A DNA stretch of 48,365 nucleotides, from NCBI GenBank assembly GCA_945869165.1, contig CAMBNY010000013.1, positions 1 to 48,365 on the forward strand, given 5' to 3'. The position numbers and the translations under genes are program-made. The DNA is from Comamonas sp. lk. Lineage in GTDB: Bacteria > Pseudomonadota > Gammaproteobacteria > Burkholderiales > Burkholderiaceae_C. The notes below the pieces were generated by a model. That model ran no database searches and was not told where the DNA came from. It saw only the letters and a program-made list of their open reading frames with translations. The first letter of the stretch is position 1; each line of letters begins with the position of its first letter. Below, in pieces: positions 26,872-35,370 of this stretch.

Positions 26872-27426
26872 TTACCACCCGTGGCTGTCGGGATCGCCCT
26901 TGAATGGCCCACAGAGCTCTGGCGTAATCCACCCGCCATAGAAACCCCCGGGCTGCGCACGGACCTTTTCACCGCCCACGTGGCAATCGAGATCATGTGC
27001 ATAAAAAGCAATGCACTGCGCCAGCGGCTCCGCTCCAGCCAGGGGTTGCGGATAGCTCCAGGCCACCCGGGCCAATCGGCGATCGCCGTCAACCAAATCC
27101 CAATAGTGCGCAGGACCTTTCCACTCGCAAAACGAGCCCCCACCTGCGGGGCGCAAGCGCGCGCGCTCTACATCTGCCAGCGGAAGATAAAACGTGGGCG
27201 GATGGGCCGTCTCGCGCACCGCCCAGGCACCGCGGGTTCGCGCGACGAGCGCGTCGCCCCAAAGGACAAGAATCTCCCGTTCTTCGCGAACGAGTTCGGG
27301 CGGGCGCGGGAAATCCCACACCGAGACTTGCCCCTGCGCGGGTACATGTGCAAACGGCGGACGCGCATTGCCGCGCCAGTGCCATTGCGCACGTGCTTGC
27401 GCAATGCGATCAACATCAAAATTCAT
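26872..27426 (-). CDS. DUF427 domain protein
   Basis: This 184-residue protein contains the DUF427 fold: GDALVARTRGAWAVRETA, then PPTFYLPLADV, CEWKGPAHYWDL and the Trp-rich AWSYPQP block. Function is unknown for the family. The C-terminus after it (ITPELCGPFKGDPDSHGW) resembles other long DUF427 members. I start at ATG 27426 (MNFDVDRIAQAR); the in-frame GTG at 27468 lies inside the upstream gene. No strong ribosome site is visible. Confidence 0.82.
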   Translation of the reverse strand: MNFDVDRIAQARAQWHWRGNARPPFAHVPAQGQVSVWDFPRPPELVREEREILVLWGDALVARTRGAWAVRETAHPPTFYLPLADVERARLRPAGGGSFCEWKGPAHYWDLVDGDRRLARVAWSYPQPLAGAEPLAQCIAFYAHDLDCHVGGEKVRAQPGGFYGGWITPELCGPFKGDPDSHGW

Positions 27427-27449
27427 AGTGGTAACAGGCAAAACATGAT

Positions 27450-28157
27450 TTAAAAATCCGCGGCGCACTCCCAGTGCATGGGCGTTCCGTTGTGCGGATG
27501 CTCAAGCGATAGCGCGCAGGCGTGCAATAGTAAGCGCGGGGCCATGGCCAGAGCTTGCGGGTCGGCATACAAGGCATCGCCCAGTATGGGGTGTCCGATC
27601 GCTTGCATGTGTAGGCGCAACTGGTGGCTGCGTCCGGTCAGGGGCTCGAGTTCCACCCGACTGCTTTGGCGCTGCGTATCCTGCGCCACGCAGCGCCAGC
27701 GGGTTTGGCTGGCTTTGCCATCGGCTTGAATAATGCGCAAAGGGCGACGGGGCCAATCGACGGCGATCGGCAAGTTGATGGTCTGCCATATTCCATCCGG
27801 CTCCAAGAGGCCAGCCACGTGGGCCACATAGCGTTTCTTTAGGTGGCCGTTGGCAAATGCGTGGTTGATAGTGCGCTGGGCGTAGCCGCCGCGCGCCATC
27901 AGCAACAGGCCCGAGGTCGCCATGTCCAAGCGGTGCACCACGAGGGCATCGGGGAAGAGGGCTTGTACGCGGGCACTCATGCAGTCTTGCTTGTCCGGCC
28001 CGCGCCCCGGCACTGACAACAGCCCTGCTGGTTTATTCAGTACCAAAAGCGTTTCGTCTTGGTACAGCAGCGTGATGCCTGCGGGCGCTGGTTTATCGGG
28101 AGCGCACATTGCCATGTTGATGGGTGCGCATGTCTGTGCGTGCTTGCCCAAGTTCAT
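27450..28157 (-). CDS. rluA: RluA-family pseudouridine synthase (close to RluA)
   Basis: This 235-residue protein has the catalytic motif VVHRLDMATSGLLLMA, the LLVLNKPAGLLSVPG block and GRSHQLRLHM. Its size and sequence are close to E. coli RluA (219), which modifies 23S rRNA U746 and tRNA U32. It starts within an ATGA overlap with the triheme cytochrome stop, so it is translationally coupled to that gene. The position is probably historical rather than functional. Confidence 0.87.
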   Translation of the reverse strand: MNLGKHAQTCAPINMAMCAPDKPAPAGITLLYQDETLLVLNKPAGLLSVPGRGPDKQDCMSARVQALFPDALVVHRLDMATSGLLLMARGGYAQRTINHAFANGHLKKRYVAHVAGLLEPDGIWQTINLPIAVDWPRRPLRIIQADGKASQTRWRCVAQDTQRQSSRVELEPLTGRSHQLRLHMQAIGHPILGDALYADPQALAMAPRLLLHACALSLEHPHNGTPMHWECAADF

Positions 28158-29557
28158 CGGCGCTGCTGCGGCTCGCGCACGGCTTGCACTTGTAATTCGC
28201 TAATCGGCGCGGCCTGGTTGCCCCAGGCGCTGCGGGTATAGCTTAGTACCTGAGCGATCTGCGCGTTGCTCAGTTCCAGCATAAAAGGCGGCATACCAAA
28301 AGGGCGGGCGTGGCCTTGCGTGGAAGGTGCGAAGCCACCGTAGAGGACGCTGAGCACCGCGTTATTGGGCTTGTCCATCAGCAGCGCCCGGTTGCCTGCC
28401 AGCGCTGGATACACGCCTGCGCGGCCTTGGCCTGTGTCGCCGTGGCAGTCGACGCACTGCTTTTTATAAATGTCTGCGCCTTGTGTATGGGCAGGGCTTT
28501 GGTTTGCGTTTGCAATTTGGAATGTGTTCGCATTTGAATCGGCATGAGGTATTGCAACACCTGCCTTGGTCGGCACCTGCGACTGCAAATACACCGCCAT
28601 CGCCTGTGCATCCTGGTCATTCAGGTATTGCGTGCCGTGTAAGACCACTTCGGCCATAGGCCCGGCGGCAAAGCGGCCAGCGCCTACACCGGTTTGCAAA
28701 AAGCTTTGCAAGGCCTGCGCATCCGTCGTTCCGGCTTGTGCTGGATCGCGCAGAGAAGGCGCATACCAACGCAGCCCGGGCAAGACGCCGCCGCTGCCGC
28801 GTGTGGCATCGCGCAAACCGCCCAGTGCGTCGCGCGGGCTATGGCATTCTTGGCAGTGGCCCAGGCCTTCGACGAGGTAGCGCCCACGCGTCCAGGCCAC
28901 CGCATCTACGCCTGCGGGCGCTGCATCCTCGTGCGGGTTTTGGAAGGGGCGAAAGTACATGGCGCGCCACAAGCCCAGCGCGGTTTGGGTGCCGAATGGC
29001 CACACCATGTTTGCTTCGGTTTTGGGCCGGGGCACGGCGGGCACCGATTGCAAAAATGCCCATAGCGCATCGGCGTCGGCGCGCGTCAAACGGCTGTAGC
29101 TGGTGTAGGGAAACGCGGGCGAGAGGCGCTGCCCCTGCGGCCCCAGCCCCAAGTGAAGTGCTTGCCAAAAATCGTCTTGCGTCCAGCGGCCCAATCCATG
29201 CGCTGGGTCGCGCGTTAGATTGCTGGTGTACACCGTGCCAAATGGGGTTTGTATCGCGCGCCCACCGGCCAGCAGGGCACCTGCGGGTGCGCTATGGCAA
29301 AACACGCAATTGCCCACGCGCGCTAGGTACTGGCCGCGCGCCACCTGCGCTTTAGAGGGTGCTTGCGCATCGGCGCTCGTCTTGCTTGCACTGCCTTCGA
29401 TTGCGGAAGTGTTTTCGGGCGCACTGGTTTGCACCAAGGGGTTGACGCTGGCTGGCCGGTAATAGGCATCAAAGCCCCACAAGGCCCACAGCAGGGCGGC
29501 TGCCAGCAAGGTGCACAGCGTCAGCGCCAAGGTGCGCAAAGTGCTTCGCTTCACCAC
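28154..29557 (-). CDS. Triheme c-type cytochrome, membrane-anchored
   Basis: This 467-residue protein has an N-terminal anchor (RTLALTLCTLLAAALLWALW) and three haem-c sites: CVFCH near residue 84, CQECH near 234, CVDCH near 367. The arrangement resembles the cytochrome c subunit of membrane alcohol or aldehyde dehydrogenases, which passes electrons to quinone or a terminal oxidase. No dehydrogenase gene is in the window. I start at GTG 29557 (second GTG at 29554), within the last codons of the upstream cytochrome gene and after GGGAG. The longer frame to 29656 is rejected because it would overlap that gene by 106 bases. Confidence 0.87.
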   Translation of the reverse strand: MVKRSTLRTLALTLCTLLAAALLWALWGFDAYYRPASVNPLVQTSAPENTSAIEGSASKTSADAQAPSKAQVARGQYLARVGNCVFCHSAPAGALLAGGRAIQTPFGTVYTSNLTRDPAHGLGRWTQDDFWQALHLGLGPQGQRLSPAFPYTSYSRLTRADADALWAFLQSVPAVPRPKTEANMVWPFGTQTALGLWRAMYFRPFQNPHEDAAPAGVDAVAWTRGRYLVEGLGHCQECHSPRDALGGLRDATRGSGGVLPGLRWYAPSLRDPAQAGTTDAQALQSFLQTGVGAGRFAAGPMAEVVLHGTQYLNDQDAQAMAVYLQSQVPTKAGVAIPHADSNANTFQIANANQSPAHTQGADIYKKQCVDCHGDTGQGRAGVYPALAGNRALLMDKPNNAVLSVLYGGFAPSTQGHARPFGMPPFMLELSNAQIAQVLSYTRSAWGNQAAPISELQVQAVREPQQRR

Positions 29558-30261
29558 GGCGCGCTCCCGCACCGTATCTCTTTGGCGCCGGGCGCCAGCG
29601 GGGGTTTTTGCGCGGCGGCGCGGGATACCTGCGGCACGCTTTGGCTGGACAGCCAAGTGCTGAGGGCATGCACATCGGCGTCGCTAAGGCGCTTGGCGAT
29701 GTCAGCCATGCAGTCGGGCGCCTGGGCTTGGCGCTGGCCGTTTTGCCAGCCGCCCAATTGGGCGTTGAGGTAGTCGCGCGGAAGGCCCAATAAGCCGGGT
29801 ACCGAAGGCTGCGTGCCGGTCAGTGCGCTGCCATGGCATTGCACGCAGGCCGGTATTTGCAAGGCCGGATCCCCCTGGCGCACCAGTTGCAGCCCGCGCG
29901 CTAAAAGGGCCTTGTCGGTGGGCTGCGGCGCGGGCGGCGAGTAGGGGATTTCAAGCCCCGCAAAGTAATCGGCCAGTGCGCGCAGATAGGCATCGTCTAA
30001 AGGTGCAAGCAGACTCTGCATCAGAGGGTAGTTGCGCCGACCTTGCTGCAAGTTCACCAACTGGTTGTACAAATAGCCTGCGGGTTTGCCAGCCAGTCGC
30101 GGGTAGTAGCCGTCGGGGCCGGAGCGGCCCTGCGGGCCGTGGCAGCCAGTACAAGCGAGGGTGCGCTGGGCCATGGAGTCTTCAAAAGGCAGGGCCTGGG
30201 CTTGAAGCCCTGCGCTTTGCAGCCAGCAACAAAGCGCAAGGCGCCACAGGGGTTTGAGCAT
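29551..30261 (-). CDS. Diheme c-type cytochrome (cytochrome c4-like)
   Basis: This 236-residue periplasmic protein has a signal peptide (LKPLWRLALCCWLQSAGLQA) and two haem sites, CTGCH near residue 37 and CVQCH near residue 139, in two similar halves as in cytochrome c4. It overlaps the triheme cytochrome by 7 bases, so the two are coupled and probably form one electron-transfer chain. ATG 30261 is preferred; ATG 30285 is in frame upstream and equally lacks a strong ribosome site. Confidence 0.87.
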   Translation of the reverse strand: MLKPLWRLALCCWLQSAGLQAQALPFEDSMAQRTLACTGCHGPQGRSGPDGYYPRLAGKPAGYLYNQLVNLQQGRRNYPLMQSLLAPLDDAYLRALADYFAGLEIPYSPPAPQPTDKALLARGLQLVRQGDPALQIPACVQCHGSALTGTQPSVPGLLGLPRDYLNAQLGGWQNGQRQAQAPDCMADIAKRLSDADVHALSTWLSSQSVPQVSRAAAQKPPLAPGAKEIRCGSAPW

Positions 30262-30337
30262 AGTTCTTGTTATATCCCTTCGCATAGGGCAAAGCTTAAC
30301 GCCTATGGACGGCAGTGTGCTCGAAGCCTTTTTTAAT

Positions 30338-30354
30338 CCTGCGACAATCGCAGG
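30338..30354. promoter_or_regulatory. Palindrome with possible extended -10 upstream of the GNAT gene
   Basis: CCTGCGA/TCGCAGG form a 7-bp inverted repeat with a 3-base spacer. The same segment contains TGCGACAAT, which reads as an extended -10 element; a start near 30355 would leave a leader of about 34 bases. It could be a promoter, an operator, or both; no good -35 box is seen. Confidence 0.35.
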
Positions 30355-30388
30355 GTGTTTCTATTGTTTTTTTGTGATTGCAGTTTCC

Positions 30389-30916
30389 ATGTCTAGCACC
30401 TCTGTTTTTCCGGTACGCGCCACTGCGCTGCGCGATGCCAAAGCGATTAGTGATTTGTATGCGCAGGTAGCGCTTGAAACCTACCAGTCTTTACTGGGCA
30501 CCGACCAGCATCCGCCCTTGGGGCAGGACAAGCGCCAGGCCTATTGGCGCGAGGCCATAGAGTTTGCCGAACCCCAAGTGATGGCCGCCATGCACGGCGA
30601 GCGCATCGTTGGCTTTGTCGGCTTTGACCGCAGCCGCGACGAGGGCAGCCGCCAAACCACCGGCGAGATTACCGATATCTATGTGCACCCGGATTTTCAG
30701 GGCCTGGGCGTGGGCCTGTCCTTGTGGCATTCGGCCCGCCAGGGCTTGCACGACGAAGGTTGTATCGACGTCACCTTGTGGATGCAAGCGCGTAACAAAA
30801 CGGCTTTACGCTTTTTTGAACTGGCCGGTTTCAAGCGCGAACCGGGTGCCGAGCGCGAAGTGCAAGTGCTCGGCCATGCCATCGCCGAGCTGCGCTTGCA
30901 CCGCAACCTCCTCTAA
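30389..30916 (+). CDS. GNAT-family N-acetyltransferase
   Basis: This 175-residue protein has the GNAT acetyl-CoA binding motif A (IYVHPDFQGLGVGLSLW) and a C-terminal ARNKTALRFFELAGF block. It transfers an acetyl group to an amine; the acceptor is unknown. The ATG at 30389 (MSSTSVFPVRA) gives the usual length; the open frame extends upstream into the divergent cytochrome gene and its start there is rejected. It is followed by a sugar epimerase gene after 5 bases. Confidence 0.85.
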   Translation: MSSTSVFPVRATALRDAKAISDLYAQVALETYQSLLGTDQHPPLGQDKRQAYWREAIEFAEPQVMAAMHGERIVGFVGFDRSRDEGSRQTTGEITDIYVHPDFQGLGVGLSLWHSARQGLHDEGCIDVTLWMQARNKTALRFFELAGFKREPGAEREVQVLGHAIAELRLHRNLL

Positions 30917-30921
30917 TTCCC

Positions 30922-31920
30922 GTGCCGGTAGTGCGCGGCGACCTCGACCCGGCGCGCATGTCAGCGCCCCCTGGCGTGCTGGTCTTGCGGTCTGAACATT
31001 TTGAGGCCTGGGTTATTCCCTTTGGCGCGCGCCTCATGCAATTGTTTTGGCTGCATGCGCCCCAGGGCCCGCGGCCTTTGTCTTTAGGCTTTAGCGACCC
31101 CGAAGCCTACCGGCAGGACACCATGTCCATAGGCGCGGTGTGTGGCCGCTATGGCAACCGCATTGGCGGCGCCGTGCTGGAACGCGGCGATAAGCGCTAT
31201 GCGCTGGACGCCAACCATCCCCTAGGCCATTGCATCCACGGCGGTACATTAGGCTGGGGACAGCGCGATTGGCAGATTGCGCAACACGATGCCAGCGGCG
31301 TAACGCTGACGCTGGACTCTGCCGATGGCGATATGGGCTTTGCGGGCCGCTGCCAGGCGCAAGTGCAGTACCGCTTGGAAGGCGACCGGCTGGTCTGGCA
31401 AGCCGATGCCCGCGTAGATGCCGAAAGCCCCATTAATTTGGTGCAGCACAGTTACTGGAACCTCGATGGTGCGGCCACGATAGCGCAGCATGTGGTTCAA
31501 GTGGACGCCGACCTTTACCACCCGGTGGATGCGCAAGAGCTGCCTTTGCCGGCGGTGCCCGTGGACGGCAGCTGCTTTGATTTTCGCCAAGGCGCGAACG
31601 TAGCGCCCGAGTGTGTGCCGCATCTGGATGGCGCATTGGTTTTGCGCAGCGCTGCCGGGGCAATGCGCCCGGTGGCCCGCGTGCAAGCGGGTGGGCTGGC
31701 GATGCAGGTCAGTACCGACCGGCCTTTGTTGCATGTGTATGCCAGCGCGGGTTTGCGCCCGAGCAGCCCGGCTTTGGGCGTGGCCCATGGCGCGGGCGCG
31801 GGGCTATGTTTAGAAACCGAAGATATGCCCAACGGCCCGGCCCTGGGCAGCGATGTGTGGTACGGCCCGCAGCGCGATTACCGCCACACGCTGGCCCTGG
31901 ATTTTTCTTTCACGTCTTAG
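30922..31920 (+). CDS. Aldose 1-epimerase family protein (GalM-like)
   Basis: This 332-residue protein interconverts alpha and beta anomers of an aldose. Typical blocks are GRYGNRIGGA, CIHGGTLGW, the catalytic-His block HSYWNLDG, and the catalytic Glu region LETEDMPN (usually ETQ in GalM). The longest start is GTG 30922, just after the GNAT stop; ATG 30958 is also possible. It lies before a sugar isomerase gene and near a hexose transporter, so its substrate is probably a hexose such as glucose or mannose. Confidence 0.85.
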   Translation: MPVVRGDLDPARMSAPPGVLVLRSEHFEAWVIPFGARLMQLFWLHAPQGPRPLSLGFSDPEAYRQDTMSIGAVCGRYGNRIGGAVLERGDKRYALDANHPLGHCIHGGTLGWGQRDWQIAQHDASGVTLTLDSADGDMGFAGRCQAQVQYRLEGDRLVWQADARVDAESPINLVQHSYWNLDGAATIAQHVVQVDADLYHPVDAQELPLPAVPVDGSCFDFRQGANVAPECVPHLDGALVLRSAAGAMRPVARVQAGGLAMQVSTDRPLLHVYASAGLRPSSPALGVAHGAGAGLCLETEDMPNGPALGSDVWYGPQRDYRHTLALDFSFTS

Positions 31921-31922
31921 AC

Positions 31923-31928
31923 AAGGAG
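31923..31928 (+). promoter_or_regulatory. Ribosome-binding site fixing a TTG start
   Basis: AAGGAG lies 7 bases before a TTG at 31936. There is no ATG or GTG in frame nearby, so this strong site supports the unusual TTG start of the AGE-family isomerase gene. Confidence 0.8.
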
Positions 31929-31935
31929 TTTTGCC

Positions 31936-33114
31936 TTGAGCACACCCGAATTTGACAGCCGTAGTTTTTTAGCCGCGCACATTGACAAAACCTTGGCGTT
32001 TTACGAGCCGAATGCCCTGGATGCGCAAGGCGGGTTTTTCCATTATTTTCTGGACGATGGCACGGTGTATGAACGCTCGCACCGGCATTTGGTCAGCGCC
32101 ACGCGCTTTGTATTTAACTGGTCCATGGCTTATCACCACACCGGCCGCGCGCACTACCTGGACTGGACGCGCCACGCCTTGGCGCATTTGCAAAACTTTC
32201 GATTGCCCAGCGGTTTATTCGGATGGACGCTGGCGGCGGGCCGCGTGCAAGACGCGACCGCCATGGCTTACGGGCAAGCCTTTGTGCTCTTGGCGCACAG
32301 CCACGCGTTCCGGGTGGGTGCCTGCTCGCGCGAGGCGGTGGGCCAGGCCTTTGAGCAGATGAATGCCGCATTTTTTGAAGCGGGCGTACGCGCCTATGCC
32401 GACGAAATCACCCCCGAAGGCGTGCTGATCGATTACCGCGGTCAGAACGCCAATATGCATATGTGCGAGGCCTGTTTGACGGCTTTTGAATTTACCGGCG
32501 AGCAGCGCTACTGGGACCGCGCGGTGCTGCTGATAGAGCGCTTTGCGTTTGAGCTGGCCGCACAGTCGCATGGACTGGTGTGGGAGCATTACCGCCAGGA
32601 CTGGTCGCTCGATTGGGACTACAACCGCGACAACCCTGGCAACATCTTCAAGCCCTGGGGTTTCCAGACCGGGCACCAAACGGAGTGGGCCAAGTTACTG
32701 ATGATTGCCTGGCAGCACCAACCCCATGCGCGCTGGCTGCAGCGAGCACAAGAGCTACACAGCGCCGCCTACCAACACGGCTGGGACGCGCAACACGGCG
32801 GCCTGGTCTATGGCTTTGACCCGGATTTCAAGCATTGCGACAGCGACAAATATTTTTGGGTGCAAGCCGAATCCTTTGCCAGCGCCTGGCGCCTCTGGCG
32901 GGCCACGGGTAAGCAGGAATATCTGGACCAGTACAAGCGCACATGGCAATGGAGCTGGCAACACATGGTGGACCACCACTACGGCGCTTGGTTCCGCATC
33001 CTGTCCGCCGACGGCAGCAAGCTGGAAAACACCAAGTCCCCTGCCGGTAAAACCGATTACCACACCATGGGCGCTTGCTGGGACGTGATGCAGGCCGGTG
33101 GTTTGCGGGATTAG
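31936..33114 (+). CDS. AGE-family sugar epimerase/isomerase (YihS or mannose isomerase-like)
   Basis: This 392-residue (alpha/alpha)6-barrel protein belongs to the N-acylglucosamine 2-epimerase family. Expected active-site residues are visible: Arg57 (SATRFVF), His175 (NANMHMCEA), His247 and nearby Glu (TGHQTEW), and His376 (DYHTMGACWD). Members closest to YihS interconvert mannose, fructose and glucose, or sulfoquinovose. With an aldose 1-epimerase just upstream and a Gts-like transporter nearby, mannose/glucose isomerisation is the best guess. Confidence 0.85.
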   Translation: MSTPEFDSRSFLAAHIDKTLAFYEPNALDAQGGFFHYFLDDGTVYERSHRHLVSATRFVFNWSMAYHHTGRAHYLDWTRHALAHLQNFRLPSGLFGWTLAAGRVQDATAMAYGQAFVLLAHSHAFRVGACSREAVGQAFEQMNAAFFEAGVRAYADEITPEGVLIDYRGQNANMHMCEACLTAFEFTGEQRYWDRAVLLIERFAFELAAQSHGLVWEHYRQDWSLDWDYNRDNPGNIFKPWGFQTGHQTEWAKLLMIAWQHQPHARWLQRAQELHSAAYQHGWDAQHGGLVYGFDPDFKHCDSDKYFWVQAESFASAWRLWRATGKQEYLDQYKRTWQWSWQHMVDHHYGAWFRILSADGSKLENTKSPAGKTDYHTMGACWDVMQAGGLRD

Positions 33115-33164
33115 GTAGGGCTTGGGGGCTAAACGGCGCTTGTGTCTCTACAGCCCCCGCAACC

Positions 33165-33246
33165 CGTCATCGCGAGGAGCGAAGCGACGCGGCGATCCCT
33201 GCGCATCCAGTCATGGATTGCCACGGCCTGCGGCCTCGCAAAGACG
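33165..33246. repeat. Palindromic intergenic repeat (REP-like), copy 1
   Basis: Imperfect inverted arms CGTCATCGCGAG (33165-33176) and CTCGCAAAGACG (33235-33246) flank a palindromic unit between two convergent genes. Its left 34 bases (33165-33198) match copy 2 (43906-43939, opposite strand) with one mismatch. The sequence type GTCATTGCGAGGAGCGAAGC is a widespread bacterial intergenic repeat in my knowledge. Confidence 0.85.
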
Positions 33247-33297
33247 CGCGGATGCAAATTTACCTGTAGCCGCTAATCTGTATTGGGCCCTAAGGCT

Positions 33298-34302
33298 TCA
33301 GGCCAGCAGCGCATCTACATCCGCCACCGCCACGTGCCGCCCGGTACGTGCGCTTTCCAGCACCGCCAGCGCCACGGCCAAGGACTTGGCACCGGCCACG
33401 CCATCGGCCATCTCGTGTGCTTCGCCCCGGATGGCGCGGTGCATTTCTTGTAGGCACACTTCGTACAAATTGGCGCGCGCTACTGGCAGCACTTCGCTGC
33501 CGCGCTCGCTATTGAGCACCAAGTCGCCGCTGGGTTGCTGGCTCATCATGCCGTTGCCGTGCAGGCTGGCGCGGGTGCCGTGCAATTCCAGACCCGTGGC
33601 CGCGTAGGGCGTGTTAAAGCCCTGGTGGGAGGAGGCGGTGATACCGCTGGCAAAGCGCCAGACCGACATGGCGTTGTCCTCTAGGCCCTGGGCCATGCCA
33701 CTGTTGGACACCATGGCGCACACTTCAACCGGGTATTCGCCCAGCAAAAAGGCCAGCGAATCGGCGTTGTGCACCACGATGTCCAGCACCACGCCGCCGC
33801 CTGCGGTCGGGTTGTCCAGGCGCCAGCCTTGCAAATGCGCGGGCAGGTACACCGAGTGCTGCATACGCGCGGCCACGACGTTTCCTAGCGCCCCGGCGCG
33901 CAAGTGTTCGCGCATGGCGCGGTGCGGGCCGTTGTGCCGTAAGTGGTGGTTGGTGCCCATGACCACGCCGGCGTCGCGGCAGGCCCGCACCATGCGGATG
34001 GCAGCGTCCAGGCTGGTTGCCAGGGGTTTTTCGCACAAGACATGGCAGCCATTCGCAGCGGCAAACAGAGTCGAGGCCTCGTGCTTTTCGTTGGTGTTGG
34101 AGATGTAAACAGCGTCCACGCCGAGCGCGGGGTAGGCTTTTTCATCGCTTAGGGCGTGGGGTAAGCCATGTTGTGTGGCAAAGTCTTTGGCGCGTTGCAA
34201 GTCTCCTGAAACCACGGCCACCACCTCGTCTCCCACCGCCCGGATGGCACCGACCATCCATTCGCCAGCAATCGTACTGGCACCAAGCAAAACCCAGCGC
34301 AT
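33298..34302 (-). CDS. Gfo/Idh/MocA-family oxidoreductase
   Basis: This 334-residue NAD(P)-dependent oxidoreductase has an N-terminal Rossmann start (RWVLLGASTIAGEW) and the family motif CEKPLAT, followed by the substrate domain with GGGVVLDIVVHNAD, where Asp and His are candidate catalytic residues. Family members oxidise sugars or inositols. It has an AGGAG site before its ATG. It is divergent from a LacI regulator, with a LacI-type operator between them overlapping its probable -10 box (TATCAT on the minus strand). Confidence 0.88.
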   Translation of the reverse strand: MRWVLLGASTIAGEWMVGAIRAVGDEVVAVVSGDLQRAKDFATQHGLPHALSDEKAYPALGVDAVYISNTNEKHEASTLFAAANGCHVLCEKPLATSLDAAIRMVRACRDAGVVMGTNHHLRHNGPHRAMREHLRAGALGNVVAARMQHSVYLPAHLQGWRLDNPTAGGGVVLDIVVHNADSLAFLLGEYPVEVCAMVSNSGMAQGLEDNAMSVWRFASGITASSHQGFNTPYAATGLELHGTRASLHGNGMMSQQPSGDLVLNSERGSEVLPVARANLYEVCLQEMHRAIRGEAHEMADGVAGAKSLAVALAVLESARTGRHVAVADVDALLA

Positions 34303-34328
34303 AGTGTTTCTCCTAGTAGAACATTGCC

Positions 34329-34344
34329 ATGATAACGTTTACAT
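34329..34344. promoter_or_regulatory. LacI-type operator, site 1 (lacI/oxidoreductase promoters)
   Basis: ATGATAACGTTTACAT is a 12/16 palindrome with the AACGTT centre typical of LacI/GalR-family sites. The identical 16 bases occur at 40789-40804. On the minus strand the site contains TATCAT, a likely -10 box for the Gfo/Idh gene whose ATG is 27 bases on. Confidence 0.8.
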
Positions 34345-34359
34345 TTGGGTTTGTACCCC

Positions 34360-35370
34360 ATGAAAACCCCTAAAGTCACCACCCAAACCATTGCCCAGGC
34401 GACCGGCTTGTCGCTGGCCACGGTGTCGCGGGCCCTGGCCGGTAGTCCGCAAGTGCTGCCGGGCACGCGCGCGCGGGTGCTGGAAGCGGCCAAGGCGCTG
34501 AACTTTGTGCGCGATCGTGCCGCCGTGCGCCTCAAAACCGGCAAAACCCAGGTGCTGGCCTTTTTGGTCAACCGATCTGACGCAAACCAACCCGCCTTCA
34601 AGGACTTGATGCTGGGCATCAGCGACGCCTTGCAGGACACGGATTACCACCTTATCGTCATGCCCGATGGCCCGGATGCCAACCGCCTCAAGACATTGCG
34701 TTATGTGGTGGAAAACAAGTTGGCCGACGGCCTGGTCATCACCCACACCACGCCGGACGACGAGCGGGTGCGCTATTTGCAAGAGGCGCAGCTGCCTTTT
34801 GTGACGCATGGCCGCACGCGCAAGCTCCCCGAACACGCGTATGTCGATTTCGCTAATGAGCGCTATGCCTTTGACGCGGTACATACCTTGCACGCTCATG
34901 GTCGCCGCAAATTGGCGATCCTGCTGCCCGAGGCCGGTGGTACTTTCTGGGACTATCTGGCCAGCGGCTTTAGCGAGGCCTGCCTCGCTTTAGGAATGGA
35001 TGGCTTGGTTATCCACGATATGGACCTTGACCAAAGTCCCGAAAAAATTTACCAGTGGACGCGCGCCCATGCCCGCAGTTTCGACGGCTTGGTGCTGACA
35101 CGCGAAGCGCCGGTGATGGCCCTGACTACCGCCGTTTTGGACGCGGGCTTGCGCCTGCGCCAGGACCTGGACTTGGTGGTCAAGTACAGCAGCCATTTGC
35201 CGCGCTATGTGCGCCAGCCTTTGTTGGGCTGCTTCGAGGATATTTACCTTACCGGCACTTCCCTGGGCGCCAGCCTCTTGCACGAAATGAAAAATCTCGG
35301 TGGTGCGCCAAAGCAAATACTTTTTCAACCCCCTCCGATAGAAAGTCTGTATGAACCCGATCTCCGTTGA
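34360..35370 (+). CDS. LacI-family transcriptional regulator
   Basis: This 336-residue regulator has a LacI helix-turn-helix at about residues 5-30 (TIAQATGLSLATVSRALAG), a hinge region and a periplasmic-binding-protein-like sugar-sensing domain. The operator 16 bases upstream of its ATG and the copy before the transporter operon suggest that it represses itself, the oxidoreductase and the sugar transporter, with a sugar or sugar derivative as inducer. The ATG at 34360 lacks a clear ribosome site; TTG 34345 is in frame but would place the start at the operator edge. Its end overlaps the DUF1479 gene by 20 bases. Confidence 0.92.
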   Translation: MKTPKVTTQTIAQATGLSLATVSRALAGSPQVLPGTRARVLEAAKALNFVRDRAAVRLKTGKTQVLAFLVNRSDANQPAFKDLMLGISDALQDTDYHLIVMPDGPDANRLKTLRYVVENKLADGLVITHTTPDDERVRYLQEAQLPFVTHGRTRKLPEHAYVDFANERYAFDAVHTLHAHGRRKLAILLPEAGGTFWDYLASGFSEACLALGMDGLVIHDMDLDQSPEKIYQWTRAHARSFDGLVLTREAPVMALTTAVLDAGLRLRQDLDLVVKYSSHLPRYVRQPLLGCFEDIYLTGTSLGASLLHEMKNLGGAPKQILFQPPPIESLYEPDLR

